Shown: one piece after another, positions 35,017 through 44,087 of the stretch
How positions within the stretch are numbered: the first letter of the stretch is position 1
Layout: each line of letters begins with the position of its first letter
Assembly (NCBI GenBank): GCA_017553635.1
Contig: JAFZKN010000006.1
Location: 1 to 64,000 of the forward strand
DNA from: Treponema sp.
Lineage (GTDB): Bacteria > Spirochaetota > Spirochaetia > Treponematales > Treponemataceae
Direction: 5' to 3'
DNA: 64,000 nt
The notes under the pieces: model-generated
What the model saw: the letters and a program-made list of their open reading frames with translations, nothing else
What the model was told of the DNA's origin: nothing
The model's database searches: none
Position numbers and translations under genes: made by a program

Positions 35017-37113
35017 ATGGACTATGATCTTTCAAAAGTGAGAAATATCGGTATTAGTGCCCACATTGACTCAGGAAAGACAACTACTTCAGAACGTATC
35101 TTGTTTTATTGTAACAAGATTCATGCAATCCACGAAGTTCGTGGTAAAGACGGTGTTGGTGCTGTAATGGACAACATGGAATTGGAACGCGAACGCGGTA
35201 TCACAATTCAGTCAGCAGCTACACAGGTTCAGTGGAAAGACTACACAATTAACTTGATCGATACTCCGGGACACGTTGACTTTACTGTAGAAGTTGAACG
35301 TTCTCTTCGCGTACTTGATGGTGCTATCATGATTCTTTGTGCTGTAGCTGGTGTTCAGTCACAGTCAATCACAGTAGACCGTCAGCTTAAACGCTATCAC
35401 GTTCCACGCGTTGCATTCGTAAACAAATGTGACCGCCAGGGTGCAAATCCTATCCGTGTATGTAACCAGGTTCGCGAAAAGCTTGGCCTTAACTCACACA
35501 TGATGGAACTTCCTATCGGTCTTGAAGACAAACTCGAAGGTGTTGTAGACCTCGTAACAATGAAAGCAATCTACTTTGACGGTGCTAACGGTGAAAACCT
35601 CCGCTATGCAGAAATTCCTGCACACATGGTAGAAGATGCTAAAAAATATCGTGAAGAACTTCTCGATGCAGTTTCTATGTTTGATGATGAACTTATGGAA
35701 CTCATCATGGAAAATGGTTTTGAAAACATTCCTGAAGAAAAAATTAAAGCTGCTGTCCGCAAGGGTACTCTTGCAGAACAGTTTGTTGGTGTTTTCTGCG
35801 GTTCAGCTCACGTAAACAAAGGTATCCAGCCATTGCTCGACGCAGTTGCAGATTACCTCCCTTCTCCTCCAGAAGTAGAAAACGAAGCACTCGACCTCGA
35901 CAACAACGAAGCTCCTGTAAAACTTACTTCTAACGAAAACGATCCTACTGTTGCCCTTGCATTTAAGCTTGATGACGGACAGTACGGACAGCTCACATAT
36001 ACCCGTGTATATCAGGGAAAAATCAAGAAAGGTGAAGAACTTACAAATACACGTTCAAAGAAACGCTTTAAGGTTGGACGCCTCGTACGTATGAACTCTG
36101 CTCAGATGGAAGATATCAACGAAGCAGGTCCAGGCGATATCGTAGCTCTCTTTGGTGTAGACTGTGCTTCTGGTGATACATTCGTAAGCGGCGGAATTAA
36201 CTATTCTATGGCTTCTATGTATGTTCCAAACCCTGTAATTTCTCTTTCTATTAAACCAAAAGACAAACAGGCTGCAGCTCAGATGGGTAAGGCTATCAAC
36301 CGCTTTACTAAAGAAGACCCTACATTCCAGTCTTACATGGATCCGGAATCTGGTGAAACAATCATCAAGGGTATGGGTGAGCTTCACCTTGCAGTATATG
36401 TAGAACGTATGAAGCGTGAATACAAGTGCGAAGTAGAAACAGGTGCTCCACAGGTAGCTTACCGTGAATCTATCACACAGCGCGCAGAATTTAACTACAC
36501 ACATAAAAAACAGACTGGTGGTTCTGGTCAGTACGGTCGTGTTGCAGGATTTATTGAACCGATCGCAGACAAAGATTACGAGTTTATTGATATGATTAAA
36601 GGTGGTGCAATTCCTAACGAATACATCCCATCTTGTGATAAAGGTTTCCGCCGTGCTGTAGAAAAAGGTACACTCATCGGATTCCCTATCGTTGGTGTTA
36701 AAGTAACAATCAATGATGGTCAGTATCACCCTGTAGACTCTTCTGATATCGCATTCCAGACAGCAGCTATCGGTGCTTTCCGTGAAGCATACGAAAAAGC
36801 AAAACCTGCAATTCTTGAACCTATCATGAAGGTTTCTATCGAAGGTCCTACAGAATTCCAGGGAAATATGTTTGGTCTTATCAACCAGAGACGCGGTGTA
36901 ATCGTTGACTCAACAGATGAAAACAACATGTCTGTAGTAAACGCAGAAGTACCACTTAGCGAAATGTTCGGATTCTCTACAATCCTCCGTTCTTCTACAC
37001 AGGGTAAAGCAGAATTTACAATGGAATTCTTAAAATACGGAAAAGTTCCAGGAAATGTTTCTGAAGAACTTCAGGCTAAATACAAAGCTGAAAAAGCAGC
37101 AGAAAAGAAATAA
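35017..37113 (+). CDS. fusA: Elongation factor G, spirochaete/mitochondrial-like
   Basis: GTPase that drives translocation on the ribosome; 698 residues. It has G1 AHIDSGKT (15-22), the switch II/G3 motif DTPGHVDF and G4 NKCD, followed by domains II-V. The switch I region (EVRGKDGVGAVMDNMELERERGI) resembles mitochondrial EF-G1 and the spirochaete EF-G1 class more than the typical bacterial form. Spirochaetes that carry two EF-G proteins divide translocation and recycling between them; this looks like the translocase type. Codon use is more strongly biased than in neighbours, as expected for high expression. Confidence 0.93.
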   Translation: MDYDLSKVRNIGISAHIDSGKTTTSERILFYCNKIHAIHEVRGKDGVGAVMDNMELERERGITIQSAATQVQWKDYTINLIDTPGHVDFTVEVERSLRVLDGAIMILCAVAGVQSQSITVDRQLKRYHVPRVAFVNKCDRQGANPIRVCNQVREKLGLNSHMMELPIGLEDKLEGVVDLVTMKAIYFDGANGENLRYAEIPAHMVEDAKKYREELLDAVSMFDDELMELIMENGFENIPEEKIKAAVRKGTLAEQFVGVFCGSAHVNKGIQPLLDAVADYLPSPPEVENEALDLDNNEAPVKLTSNENDPTVALAFKLDDGQYGQLTYTRVYQGKIKKGEELTNTRSKKRFKVGRLVRMNSAQMEDINEAGPGDIVALFGVDCASGDTFVSGGINYSMASMYVPNPVISLSIKPKDKQAAAQMGKAINRFTKEDPTFQSYMDPESGETIIKGMGELHLAVYVERMKREYKCEVETGAPQVAYRESITQRAEFNYTHKKQTGGSGQYGRVAGFIEPIADKDYEFIDMIKGGAIPNEYIPSCDKGFRRAVEKGTLIGFPIVGVKVTINDGQYHPVDSSDIAFQTAAIGAFREAYEKAKPAILEPIMKVSIEGPTEFQGNMFGLINQRRGVIVDSTDENNMSVVNAEVPLSEMFGFSTILRSSTQGKAEFTMEFLKYGKVPGNVSEELQAKYKAEKAAEKK

Positions 37114-37124
37114 GGAGCGATCTT

Positions 37125-37802
37125 ATGAATAAGAAAGATTTATTTGACTGCAGCCCTATCCGTGCATTTGACAAGCTTACAAACGGCGGTCTTAAAGCTG
37201 GTGAAGTTGGACTTATTACATCTAAGAAAGGACTTGGAAAAACTTCTGTATTAGTACAGTTTGCAATGGATTCTCTTTTAAATGAAAAGAACCTTGTTCA
37301 CGTTTCATTTGATCAGGAATCTTCTAACGTAATTTCATGGTACTCAAGTGTATTTGCAGAAATTGCAAAGAAAAAGAACATTGCCAACGCTCAGGAACTT
37401 AAAGATGAGATTATGAAAGAACGCGTAATCTTAAACTTTAACCCTGAAAACTTTACTCTTGCAAAACTTATCAATACTGTAAAAGCTCTTAAAGATGCAG
37501 GAACAAAAGTAACAGCACTTGTAATTGACGGTGTAGAAATCAAGAATGTAACTGCTGATGATGCTAAAGCTGTAGAAAGCTTTGCTAAATCAGAAAACAT
37601 TACAATCTGGTTAACATCAACAGAAGAAAGTGCAAACCTTTCTGACTGCGCTTCTAAAGAAGTTCTTGCAACACTTGCTGCAGTTCTTCATATCGAAGCA
37701 AAACCAGAAGGAACTGTATTAAGCATCCTCAAAATGAGAGATGATACACCTTCTGCTTCTCTTAAGCTTGATGCTAAAACACAGCTTATTTCAGAAAAAT
37801 AA
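37125..37802 (+). CDS. P-loop ATPase of the RecA/KaiC/DnaB-like type
   Basis: A 225-residue single-domain protein resembling the ATPase core of DnaB or KaiC. The Walker A-like TSKKGLGKTS (32-41) follows GGLKAGEVGLI, HVSFDQESSNV (about 64-74) provides the Glu after beta-2, and VTALVIDGVEI (about 129-139) is the Walker B strand with one Asp. No helicase accessory domain. It starts 11 bases after fusA with AAGGAG before the ATG, so it is coexpressed with EF-G. Function unknown. Confidence 0.75.
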   Translation: MNKKDLFDCSPIRAFDKLTNGGLKAGEVGLITSKKGLGKTSVLVQFAMDSLLNEKNLVHVSFDQESSNVISWYSSVFAEIAKKKNIANAQELKDEIMKERVILNFNPENFTLAKLINTVKALKDAGTKVTALVIDGVEIKNVTADDAKAVESFAKSENITIWLTSTEESANLSDCASKEVLATLAAVLHIEAKPEGTVLSILKMRDDTPSASLKLDAKTQLISEK

Positions 37803-37833
37803 GTCTTGAGTTTTAGAAGACTAAGATAATTGC

Positions 37834-37865
37834 AAGGCGGTTCGTAAATGCGGACCGCCTTTTTA
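37834..37865 (+). terminator. Terminator after the fusA operon
   Basis: Stem AAGGCGGT / ACCGCCTT followed by a T run, 32 bases after the P-loop ATPase stop codon. Confidence 0.88.
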
Positions 37866-37884
37866 ATCTGGTGAGGTAATTTTT

Positions 37885-38880
37885 ATGAAAATCGCGTTTT
37901 TTGACACACATGCATACGATAAAAAATCGTTTACCCAGGCAAACGAAAGCTTTAATTATGAAATTGACTTTAAAGATTACAAGCTGAATGAAAATACTGC
38001 CCTCACGGCAAAAGGTTATGACGCAGTATGTGTTTTTGTAAACGACACTCTTAATGAAGCTGTTATTAAAACCCTTAAAGAGTGCGGAGTAAAATTAATT
38101 GCGCTACGCTGTGCAGGTTTTAACAACGTTGACTTAAACGCTGCAAAAGATGCAGATATAAAAGTAGTAAGAGTCCCGGCATATTCTCCTTATGCAGTTG
38201 CAGAACACGGAGCTGCCCTTTTAATGTCGCTTACACGCCATATTCCGCAGGCTTACCTCAGGACAAAAACTGCAAACTTTAATATAGAAGGCTTAACGGG
38301 CCGCGACCTTTACGGTCTTACAGCAGGAATCCTCGGAACAGGAAAAATAGGACAGATTATGGCAGATATTTTAAAAGGTTTCGGAATGAACATCATCGCA
38401 TACGATCCGTATCCGAATGAAGAATGGGCTTCTAAAACCGGAGCACGTTATGTAACGTTAAAGGAAATATTTACAGAAAGCGATGTTCTAAGCCTTCACT
38501 GCCCTCTTAACGAACAGACAAAGCATATCGTAAACCACGACTCTATGAAAATGATGAAGCACGATGCAGTGATCATAAATACAGGACGCGGCGCGCTCAT
38601 CGACTCAAAAGCACTCGTTCACGCTCTTAAGCACGGACAGATTGGCGGAATCGGAATGGATGTTTATGAAGAAGAGAGCAAATACTTCTTCAGCGACTGG
38701 TCTACCGACATCATGCCCGACGATGTACTCGCGCGCCTTTTAACATTCCCAAATGTAATCATCACCGCGCATCAGGCATTCCTAACAACAAACGCATTAA
38801 AGAATCTTGCCGATACAACACTCAAAAACATCAGCGATTTTTCTGCCAATGCCGAACTTGTAAATGAAGTTAAGGCGTAA
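37885..38880 (+). CDS. ldhA: D-lactate dehydrogenase
   Basis: NAD-dependent D-2-hydroxyacid dehydrogenase of 331 residues reducing pyruvate to D-lactate in fermentation. It shows RCAGFNNVD (substrate loop, catalytic Arg nearby), the Rossmann motif GTGKIG (151-156), NTGRGALID with the second conserved Arg, and ITAHQAFLT with the catalytic His, as in LdhA-type fermentative enzymes. GAGGTAAT precedes the ATG. It has its own transcription unit after the fusA terminator. Other D-2-hydroxyacid substrates cannot be excluded. Confidence 0.9.
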   Translation: MKIAFFDTHAYDKKSFTQANESFNYEIDFKDYKLNENTALTAKGYDAVCVFVNDTLNEAVIKTLKECGVKLIALRCAGFNNVDLNAAKDADIKVVRVPAYSPYAVAEHGAALLMSLTRHIPQAYLRTKTANFNIEGLTGRDLYGLTAGILGTGKIGQIMADILKGFGMNIIAYDPYPNEEWASKTGARYVTLKEIFTESDVLSLHCPLNEQTKHIVNHDSMKMMKHDAVIINTGRGALIDSKALVHALKHGQIGGIGMDVYEEESKYFFSDWSTDIMPDDVLARLLTFPNVIITAHQAFLTTNALKNLADTTLKNISDFSANAELVNEVKA

Positions 38881-38890
38881 AAAATAAAAT

Positions 38891-38918
38891 TTGACTTTTT
38901 GGGAAAATGTGTTATATT
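38891..38918 (+). promoter_or_regulatory. Promoter of the candidate small RNA
   Basis: TTGACT (38891-38896) and TATATT (38913-38918) are 16 bases apart, immediately after ldhA. Transcription would begin near 38925, with no coding frame downstream before a terminator. Confidence 0.65.
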
Positions 38919-38924
38919 TAAAAG

Positions 38925-39075
38925 TACGCCTTTGAGATTGTTCTCGTCTTGCCTGATGAAAAGCAAATTCTCTCTGGCTGTTTGCTGCTGTTTTTTTAGC
39001 AGTTTGAATTTTCGACCACATGCGAGCATTTTCTGCCCGTGTGGTCAACAATGCCGGCTTTAAGCCGGCTTTTTG
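38925..39075 (+). ncRNA. Candidate small non-coding RNA
   Basis: About 150 bases lie between a good promoter and a strong terminator, without a supported coding frame and ahead of a separate promoter for mrp. Visible structure: AGCAAA / TTTGCT, CTGCT / AGCAG around a T-rich loop, a larger enclosing AAATTC / GAATTT pairing, then the 7-bp hairpin GACCACA (39014-39020) / TGTGGTC (39040-39046), then the terminator stem. I do not recognise it as SRP RNA, RNase P or tmRNA; a 6S-like RNA is conceivable but not shown. Conservation is untested. Confidence 0.55.
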
Positions 39076-39079
39076 CTTT
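39053..39079 (+). terminator. Terminator of the candidate small RNA
   Basis: Stem GCCGGC / GCCGGC (extended by TT/AA) with a 5-base loop and the T-run TTTTTGCTTTT. Confidence 0.88.
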
Positions 39080-39084
39080 TAAAT

Positions 39085-39113
39085 TTGACTATTGCAGGAT
39101 ATTTTATTATATT
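39085..39113 (+). promoter_or_regulatory. mrp promoter
   Basis: TTGACT (39085-39090) and TATATT (39108-39113) are 17 bases apart, about 30 bases before the mrp ATG. Confidence 0.7.
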
Positions 39114-39143
39114 CAATAAAATAGCAAATGTACGGGGTAATAT

Positions 39144-39962
39144 ATGGCAGAAAACTGTAATCACGACTGTTCCAGCTGCAGTCAGAAATGTGAATCACGC
39201 GATATGAGGGCTTCCCTCCATGAAGGAAGCAAAGTAAAGAAGGTAATCGGAATTTTAAGCGGCAAAGGCGGCGTAGGAAAATCGCTTGTTACAAGCCTTT
39301 TGGCATGCAAAATGAATAAAATGGGCAAAAAAGCTGCCATTCTTGATGCAGATATTACAGGCCCTTCAATTCCTGAAAGCTTTGGCGTAAACTCTGCGCG
39401 TGCGACCGGCGGGGACAACTGTCTTTACCCTGTTGTTACTGACTCAGGAATTCAGCTTATGTCGATGAATTTTCTCCTTGAAAACGAAAATGATCCTGTA
39501 ATCTGGAGAGGTCCTGTCATTGCCGGGGCTGTAAAGCAGTTCTGGACAGATGTAATCTGGAACGATGTAGATTACATGTTTGTAGATATGCCTCCTGGAA
39601 CGGGAGACGTTCCGCTTACGGTTTTCCAGAGCCTTCCAATTGACGGAATCATCATTGTTTCAAGCCCGCAGCAGCTTGTGCGCGTAATAGTTGAAAAAGC
39701 TGTAAAAATGGCAAACATGATGAACATCCCGATTCTCGGTTTAATCGAAAACATGAGCTTTGTTGAATGTCCTAAATGCGACGAAAAGATTTACGTTTTT
39801 GGCCAGAGCAATATCGAAGGAATTGCAAAATCCTTTAACCTTCCTGTTTTAGCACGCCTTCCGATGCGCCCCGAAACAAGCGCTGCGGTTGACGCCGGAG
39901 ATATCGAAAGCCTCGACGTCCCGGAACTCGACGTGGCAGCAGAAGAGATTAAGAAGCTGTAA
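39144..39962 (+). CDS. Mrp/NBP35-family iron-sulfur carrier ATPase
   Basis: A 272-residue P-loop ATPase of the Mrp/ApbC/NBP35 group that binds and transfers Fe-S clusters. It has an N-terminal cysteine cluster (CNHDCSSCSQKC, residues 4-15) like NBP35-type proteins, the deviant Walker A GKGGVGKS (44-51), DADITGPSIPE, MFVDMPPGTGD, and the conserved C-terminal CPKC pair. GGGGTA precedes the ATG. Its 3' end overlaps the convergent dus gene by 14 bases. Confidence 0.93.
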   Translation: MAENCNHDCSSCSQKCESRDMRASLHEGSKVKKVIGILSGKGGVGKSLVTSLLACKMNKMGKKAAILDADITGPSIPESFGVNSARATGGDNCLYPVVTDSGIQLMSMNFLLENENDPVIWRGPVIAGAVKQFWTDVIWNDVDYMFVDMPPGTGDVPLTVFQSLPIDGIIIVSSPQQLVRVIVEKAVKMANMMNIPILGLIENMSFVECPKCDEKIYVFGQSNIEGIAKSFNLPVLARLPMRPETSAAVDAGDIESLDVPELDVAAEEIKKL

Positions 39963-40995
39963 ATAAATTTTCCCATCTGTCACCACTAACTTCGTCAAAG
40001 TACGAAGAAAATGTTTTTTCGGCGTCTTCGAGTGTTTTACAGTTGAGCATTTTTGATTTGATGTAGTGGCCGTAAGAAAAGTTGTCGCAGTAGTATGCAA
40101 AAAAACGCTGCATGCGTGTTGTCCAGAACTCTGGCGGCTGGTCTGTTCTTAAATTATTGATATATTCAAGTCCGACAGCGAGGCGGTCAACTTTCTGTTC
40201 ACCGTCGTAAAGAACAATAAACGGCCGCCGCGCGTCAGCTGCCGAAAAGTCATCCGGCGCATCGATTGCATCCTCACCCATCGCATGCTTTAATCTTGCA
40301 AAAATCCAGGGCTTTTGAGCAGACATCCTTGCAATCATAACGCCCGACGAAGAAGGAGAAGCCTTTAATGCCGCCTCGAAAGAAGGAACATCCTTTACGT
40401 TTCCATTTAATATCACGTTCATTTTACCTGCAAACTCGTGCGCAACATTTTCTACATATTGATAGCGCGGAGGACGGGCAAGCTTTTCTTTTTTTGTCCT
40501 CGGGTGAATTACAAGCTGTTCAATTCCAGAATCATAAAGCATCCTGCAGAATGAATAAAATCCTTCGTCGGTAAAGTCTTCGTCCCCGAGCCTTATTTTT
40601 GCAGAAAGGCGCGAGTTCACTTTTGCACGCACTGCCTGTACCATCTGACAGGTTTCTTCTCTCGGACGGATCATCCATGAAATTCCTGCTCCTGTTTTAT
40701 AAATCTCGGGCGCACTGCAACCCATGTTGATGTCTACACCAATTCCGCCTAAAGTACAAAGCTCATGCGCTGCATCTGCCATAGGTTTACTGTCCCTGCC
40801 AGTCAGCTGCCATACGATTTTGTCAGAAGCAGATTCGTTAAGGGCATAAAAACTTTCGAAAGCCCCGTGAGTTAAAAAAGATGCGGCGTTTATCATTTCC
40901 GTATAGTATTCATCACAGCCACCAAAGCCTTCGATAATTTTTCTTAACCCCTGGTGGCTCAGAGTTGCCATAGGACCTGCAATTAACTTAATCAT
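39949..40995 (-). CDS. dus: tRNA-dihydrouridine synthase
   Basis: FMN enzyme that reduces uridines in tRNA D-loops. The 348-residue protein starts KLIAGPMATLSHQGLR (FMN-binding, as in AGP/APM of Dus), has DINMGCSAPEIYKTGAG near residues 87-103 (catalytic Cys in GC; the usual GCP is GCS here), LVIHPRTKKE and LNGNVKD. Members of this family differ in which uridine they modify; I cannot assign DusA, B or C. It is monocistronic and ends inside the 3' end of mrp. Confidence 0.92.
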   Translation of the reverse strand: MIKLIAGPMATLSHQGLRKIIEGFGGCDEYYTEMINAASFLTHGAFESFYALNESASDKIVWQLTGRDSKPMADAAHELCTLGGIGVDINMGCSAPEIYKTGAGISWMIRPREETCQMVQAVRAKVNSRLSAKIRLGDEDFTDEGFYSFCRMLYDSGIEQLVIHPRTKKEKLARPPRYQYVENVAHEFAGKMNVILNGNVKDVPSFEAALKASPSSSGVMIARMSAQKPWIFARLKHAMGEDAIDAPDDFSAADARRPFIVLYDGEQKVDRLAVGLEYINNLRTDQPPEFWTTRMQRFFAYYCDNFSYGHYIKSKMLNCKTLEDAEKTFSSYFDEVSGDRWENLFTAS

Positions 40996-41031
40996 TTTTT
41001 TAAAATACCATAAAAATTATAAAAAAACTAC

Positions 41032-41061
41032 TTGCTATAACTCCCTTCTTTTTGCTATAAT
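41032..41061 (+). promoter_or_regulatory. guaB promoter with 130-base leader
   Basis: TTGCTA (41032-41037) and TATAAT (41056-41061) are 18 bases apart, with TGC before the -10 (extended -10). The leader to 41198 contains an AATATTC / GAATATT hairpin near 41070-41098; no known purine riboswitch core is recognisable. Confidence 0.65.
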
Positions 41062-41198
41062 AAAACGAAATATTCGAATTACTGTTTAAGAATATTTCAC
41101 TCACTTCTTTTACAGTCAATTCCTATTTTATATGTTGAATTTCTCAAAGCCCTTAACAGGAATCCTTGAGAATAAAAATTATTATAAGGAGTTGCACT

Positions 41199-42707
41199 AT
41201 GGCATATTTTTTCGAAGAACCATCACACACATTTGGTGAGTACCTGTTAGTTCCGGGTTACTCTTCTGCAGACTGTATTCCGTCTAATGTTTCTTTAAAG
41301 ACACCGCTGGTCCGTTACAACAAGAAAAAAGGCGAAACATGTCCTCTTACAATGAACATTCCAATGATAAGTGCCGTAATGCAGGCTGTTTCTAACGACA
41401 CACTCGCAATCGCACTTGCTAAAGAAGGCGGTATTTCCTTTATCTACGGTTCACAGACAATTGAACAGCAGGCAGCAATGATTGCTAAAGTAAAATCTTA
41501 CAAGGCAGGTTTTGTAAGTTCAGATTCCAACATCAAGCCGGATGCAACTCTTGGAGAACTCCAGGTTTTAGTTGAATCAACAGGTCACTCAACTGTAGCT
41601 GTTACAGAAGACGGAACACCAAACGGAAAACTTTTAGGCATCATTACAGACCGCGACTACCGTTATAACCAGGTTTCGCAGGATGAAAAAGTTTCTGCAT
41701 ACATGACACCATTTGAAAAACTCATTACAGGTAAAGTCGGAATCTCACTCGACGAAGCAAACGACATAATCTGGAAACACAAAATCAACCAGCTCCCTGT
41801 TCTTGATGAAAACGACAGACTTCAGTATCTCGTATTTAGAAAAGACGCTGCAAGTCACGAAGAACATCCAAATGAATTACTTGATGTAAAAAAACGCTAC
41901 ATCGTCGGTGCCGGAATCAACACACGCGATTATATGGAACGTGTTCCTGCCCTTCTTGATGCAGGTGTTGATGTTCTGTGTCTTGATTCATCAGAAGGCT
42001 TTTCTGAATGGCAGCGCCGCGCATTGCATGATATTCACGAAAAATGGCCTAATGCAAAAGTAGGAGCTGGAAACGTTGTAGACGCAGAAGGCTTTAACTT
42101 TTTAGCAGATGCCGGTGCAGACTTTATCAAAGTCGGAATCGGTGGAGGTTCCATCTGTATCACACGCGAACAGAAAGGTATCGGACGCGGACAGGCAACA
42201 GCTACAATCGAAGTTGCTAAAGCCCGTGATGAATATTATAAGAAAACAGGAATTTATATTCCGGTTTGTTCTGACGGTGGAATCGTTCATGATTATCACA
42301 TCACTCTCGCACTTGCAATGGGCGCAGACTTTGTAATGCTCGGCCGCTACTTTGCACGCTTTGACGAATCTCCTACAAACAAATTAATCGTAAACGGAAA
42401 TTACGTAAAGGAATACTGGGGCGAAGGTTCTAACCGCGCACGTAACTGGCAGAGATATGACCTTGGTGGAGCAAAGAGAATGGCTTTCGAAGAAGGCGTT
42501 GACTCTTACGTTCCATACGCAGGAAGCCTGCACGACAACGTAAGCATGACTCTTGCAAAAGTTTCTCACACAATGTGTAACTGTGGTGCACTTTCTATTC
42601 CTGAACTTCAGGAAAAAGCGAAACTTACTCTTGTATCTTCTGCTTCTATTTCCGAAGGCTCTGCACACGACGTAATCGTAAAATCACCAAGCATCAGAGC
42701 GGAATAG
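41199..42707 (+). CDS. guaB: Inosine-5'-monophosphate dehydrogenase
   Basis: Oxidises IMP to XMP, the committed step of GMP synthesis. The 502-residue protein has the barrel split by two CBS domains (about residues 95-220), the catalytic loop GGGSICITREQKGIGRG with the nucleophilic Cys, and SDGGIVHDYH followed by MLGRYFA. The active-site flap is somewhat divergent (EGVDSYVPYAGSLHD). The start at 41199 has AAGGAG 7 bases upstream; a frame opening at 41166 has none. Followed by a strong terminator. Confidence 0.96.
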   Translation: MAYFFEEPSHTFGEYLLVPGYSSADCIPSNVSLKTPLVRYNKKKGETCPLTMNIPMISAVMQAVSNDTLAIALAKEGGISFIYGSQTIEQQAAMIAKVKSYKAGFVSSDSNIKPDATLGELQVLVESTGHSTVAVTEDGTPNGKLLGIITDRDYRYNQVSQDEKVSAYMTPFEKLITGKVGISLDEANDIIWKHKINQLPVLDENDRLQYLVFRKDAASHEEHPNELLDVKKRYIVGAGINTRDYMERVPALLDAGVDVLCLDSSEGFSEWQRRALHDIHEKWPNAKVGAGNVVDAEGFNFLADAGADFIKVGIGGGSICITREQKGIGRGQATATIEVAKARDEYYKKTGIYIPVCSDGGIVHDYHITLALAMGADFVMLGRYFARFDESPTNKLIVNGNYVKEYWGEGSNRARNWQRYDLGGAKRMAFEEGVDSYVPYAGSLHDNVSMTLAKVSHTMCNCGALSIPELQEKAKLTLVSSASISEGSAHDVIVKSPSIRAE

Positions 42708-42734
42708 ATTTAGAAAGGAATAATATTTCGAGAC

Positions 42735-42775
42735 AAAAAAAATGCGGCTTTTGACGGCCGCATTTTTTGTTTTAA
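42735..42775. terminator. Bidirectional terminator, guaB / lysA
   Basis: Stem AATGCGGC / GCCGCATT with A-run and T-run flanks between the convergent guaB and lysA genes. Confidence 0.88.
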
Positions 42776-42780
42776 ATATG

Positions 42781-44043
42781 TTAGAACAGCATCATTAAAT
42801 CTTCGATCGTTTCACGACGGCGGATCTGCTTTACTGTTCCGTCGCTGCAGATTAAGACTTCTGCAGGGCGCGGGCGTGAATTGTATGTTGAACACATACT
42901 CCAGCCGTAAGCCCCTGTATCGAGGACACAGGCAAGGTCACCTGTTTCGATTTTAGGAAGCTTTCTTTCTTTTGCAAGTATGTCACCGCTTTCGCAGATG
43001 TTGCCGACTAAATTCTGTTCAACAAGATTATCACGGCTTACAGGTTTTCCTTCGCGGAGAACTTCGACGTCATGCCATGAATCATACATGCTCGGGCGTA
43101 CAAGAACGTTCATTCCGATATCACATCCTGCATAAAGATGTCCGTTGTTCTGTTTTGTCGCGTGAATACGGCCAAGAATTACACTGCTTTCTGCAACACA
43201 GTATCTTCCCGGTTCTGACTTAAACATCGGAGCACTGCCGTATTTTGAAACAAAGTTATCAAGAATAGGCTCAAGCTTCTTTTTAAAATCTTCCATAGGA
43301 TAATCTTTTTCATCATCAAGCTTATGATATGGGATTCCGTAGCCGCCGCCAAAGTCGATGAACTTAAGGTTTTTAAACTGGAGGGCAATCTGTAAAAAGT
43401 TTGTTACTGCATCAAGATAAGGCTGTCCGTCCATAAATCCAGAGCCGATGTGCTGGTTTATTCCTGCGATTGTAAGATTATATTTTTCTGTAATCTTAAA
43501 AATCTCGGGAATATCTTCTTCTGCAATGCCAAACTTTGTCTTTTTTCCGCCTGTAACAACTTTTTCGCAGTGACCTGCTCCTACTCCCGGATTAATGCGT
43601 ACTGCACACAGTCTTTTTTCCGGAGCAACATTAAGTTTTTCACAGCACTGCCCGAAAAGCTCAAGCTGGTCAAGCGAATCAAGACTTGTCATAACTTCTT
43701 TTGTAATTGAATATTCAAGCTCTGAAGCTGCTACATTGTTAGGAATAAAAAATATTCTTTCTTTCGGGAAACCTGCCTTAAAAAGCATTTCGATTTCGCC
43801 TGTGCTCATTGCATCGCAGTTAAGGCCTTCTTCTAAAGCAATCTTTAAAATGCTTACGTTAGTATTTGCCTTAACAGAATAGTTTGCAGTATACGGATAC
43901 TTTGTAATAACCTGAGACACTTTGTGCATTCTGTCACGCAGAATTTCTTCTGAATAAACATAAAGCGGAGTGCCGTACTGCTTAACGATATCTTCGGGAT
44001 TGTTTCCCTTAAAATAATTTACGCTTTCAATAAATGAATTCAT
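42781..44043 (-). CDS. lysA: Diaminopimelate decarboxylase
   Basis: PLP enzyme that turns meso-diaminopimelate into lysine; 420 residues. It has the PLP lysine in NYSVKANTN near residue 50, HIGSGF, FGGGYGIPY and SEPGRYCVAESS, and the C-terminal CESGDILA...DTGAYGWSMCSTYNSRPRP, all family markers. I use ATG 44043, with GAGG 6 bases upstream; a start at 44076 has none. It follows ddh by 44 bases in the trmB-ddh-lysA operon. Confidence 0.95.
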   Translation of the reverse strand: MNSFIESVNYFKGNNPEDIVKQYGTPLYVYSEEILRDRMHKVSQVITKYPYTANYSVKANTNVSILKIALEEGLNCDAMSTGEIEMLFKAGFPKERIFFIPNNVAASELEYSITKEVMTSLDSLDQLELFGQCCEKLNVAPEKRLCAVRINPGVGAGHCEKVVTGGKKTKFGIAEEDIPEIFKITEKYNLTIAGINQHIGSGFMDGQPYLDAVTNFLQIALQFKNLKFIDFGGGYGIPYHKLDDEKDYPMEDFKKKLEPILDNFVSKYGSAPMFKSEPGRYCVAESSVILGRIHATKQNNGHLYAGCDIGMNVLVRPSMYDSWHDVEVLREGKPVSRDNLVEQNLVGNICESGDILAKERKLPKIETGDLACVLDTGAYGWSMCSTYNSRPRPAEVLICSDGTVKQIRRRETIEDLMMLF

Positions 44044-44087
44044 TTTAACCTCAAAAACTGCGCAAGGGTTTTGCACAAATCATAACT

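Noticed and set aside
36055..36729. 224-codon open frame opposite fusA
   Set aside because: It lies fully antisense to the strongly codon-biased fusA gene, has no ribosome-binding site and reads as Cys/Phe/Thr-rich nonsense typical of a shadow frame.
38797..39051. Overlapping minus-strand frames of 84-85 codons after ldhA
   Set aside because: They run across the ldhA end and the candidate small RNA, lack a ribosome-binding site, and encode low-quality Lys/Asn/Phe-rich sequence.
38925..39075. Firm identification of the small RNA as 6S, SRP or RNase P RNA
   Set aside because: It is too short for RNase P, lacks the SRP tetraloop core, and I could not build the single long bulged helix of 6S RNA by eye.
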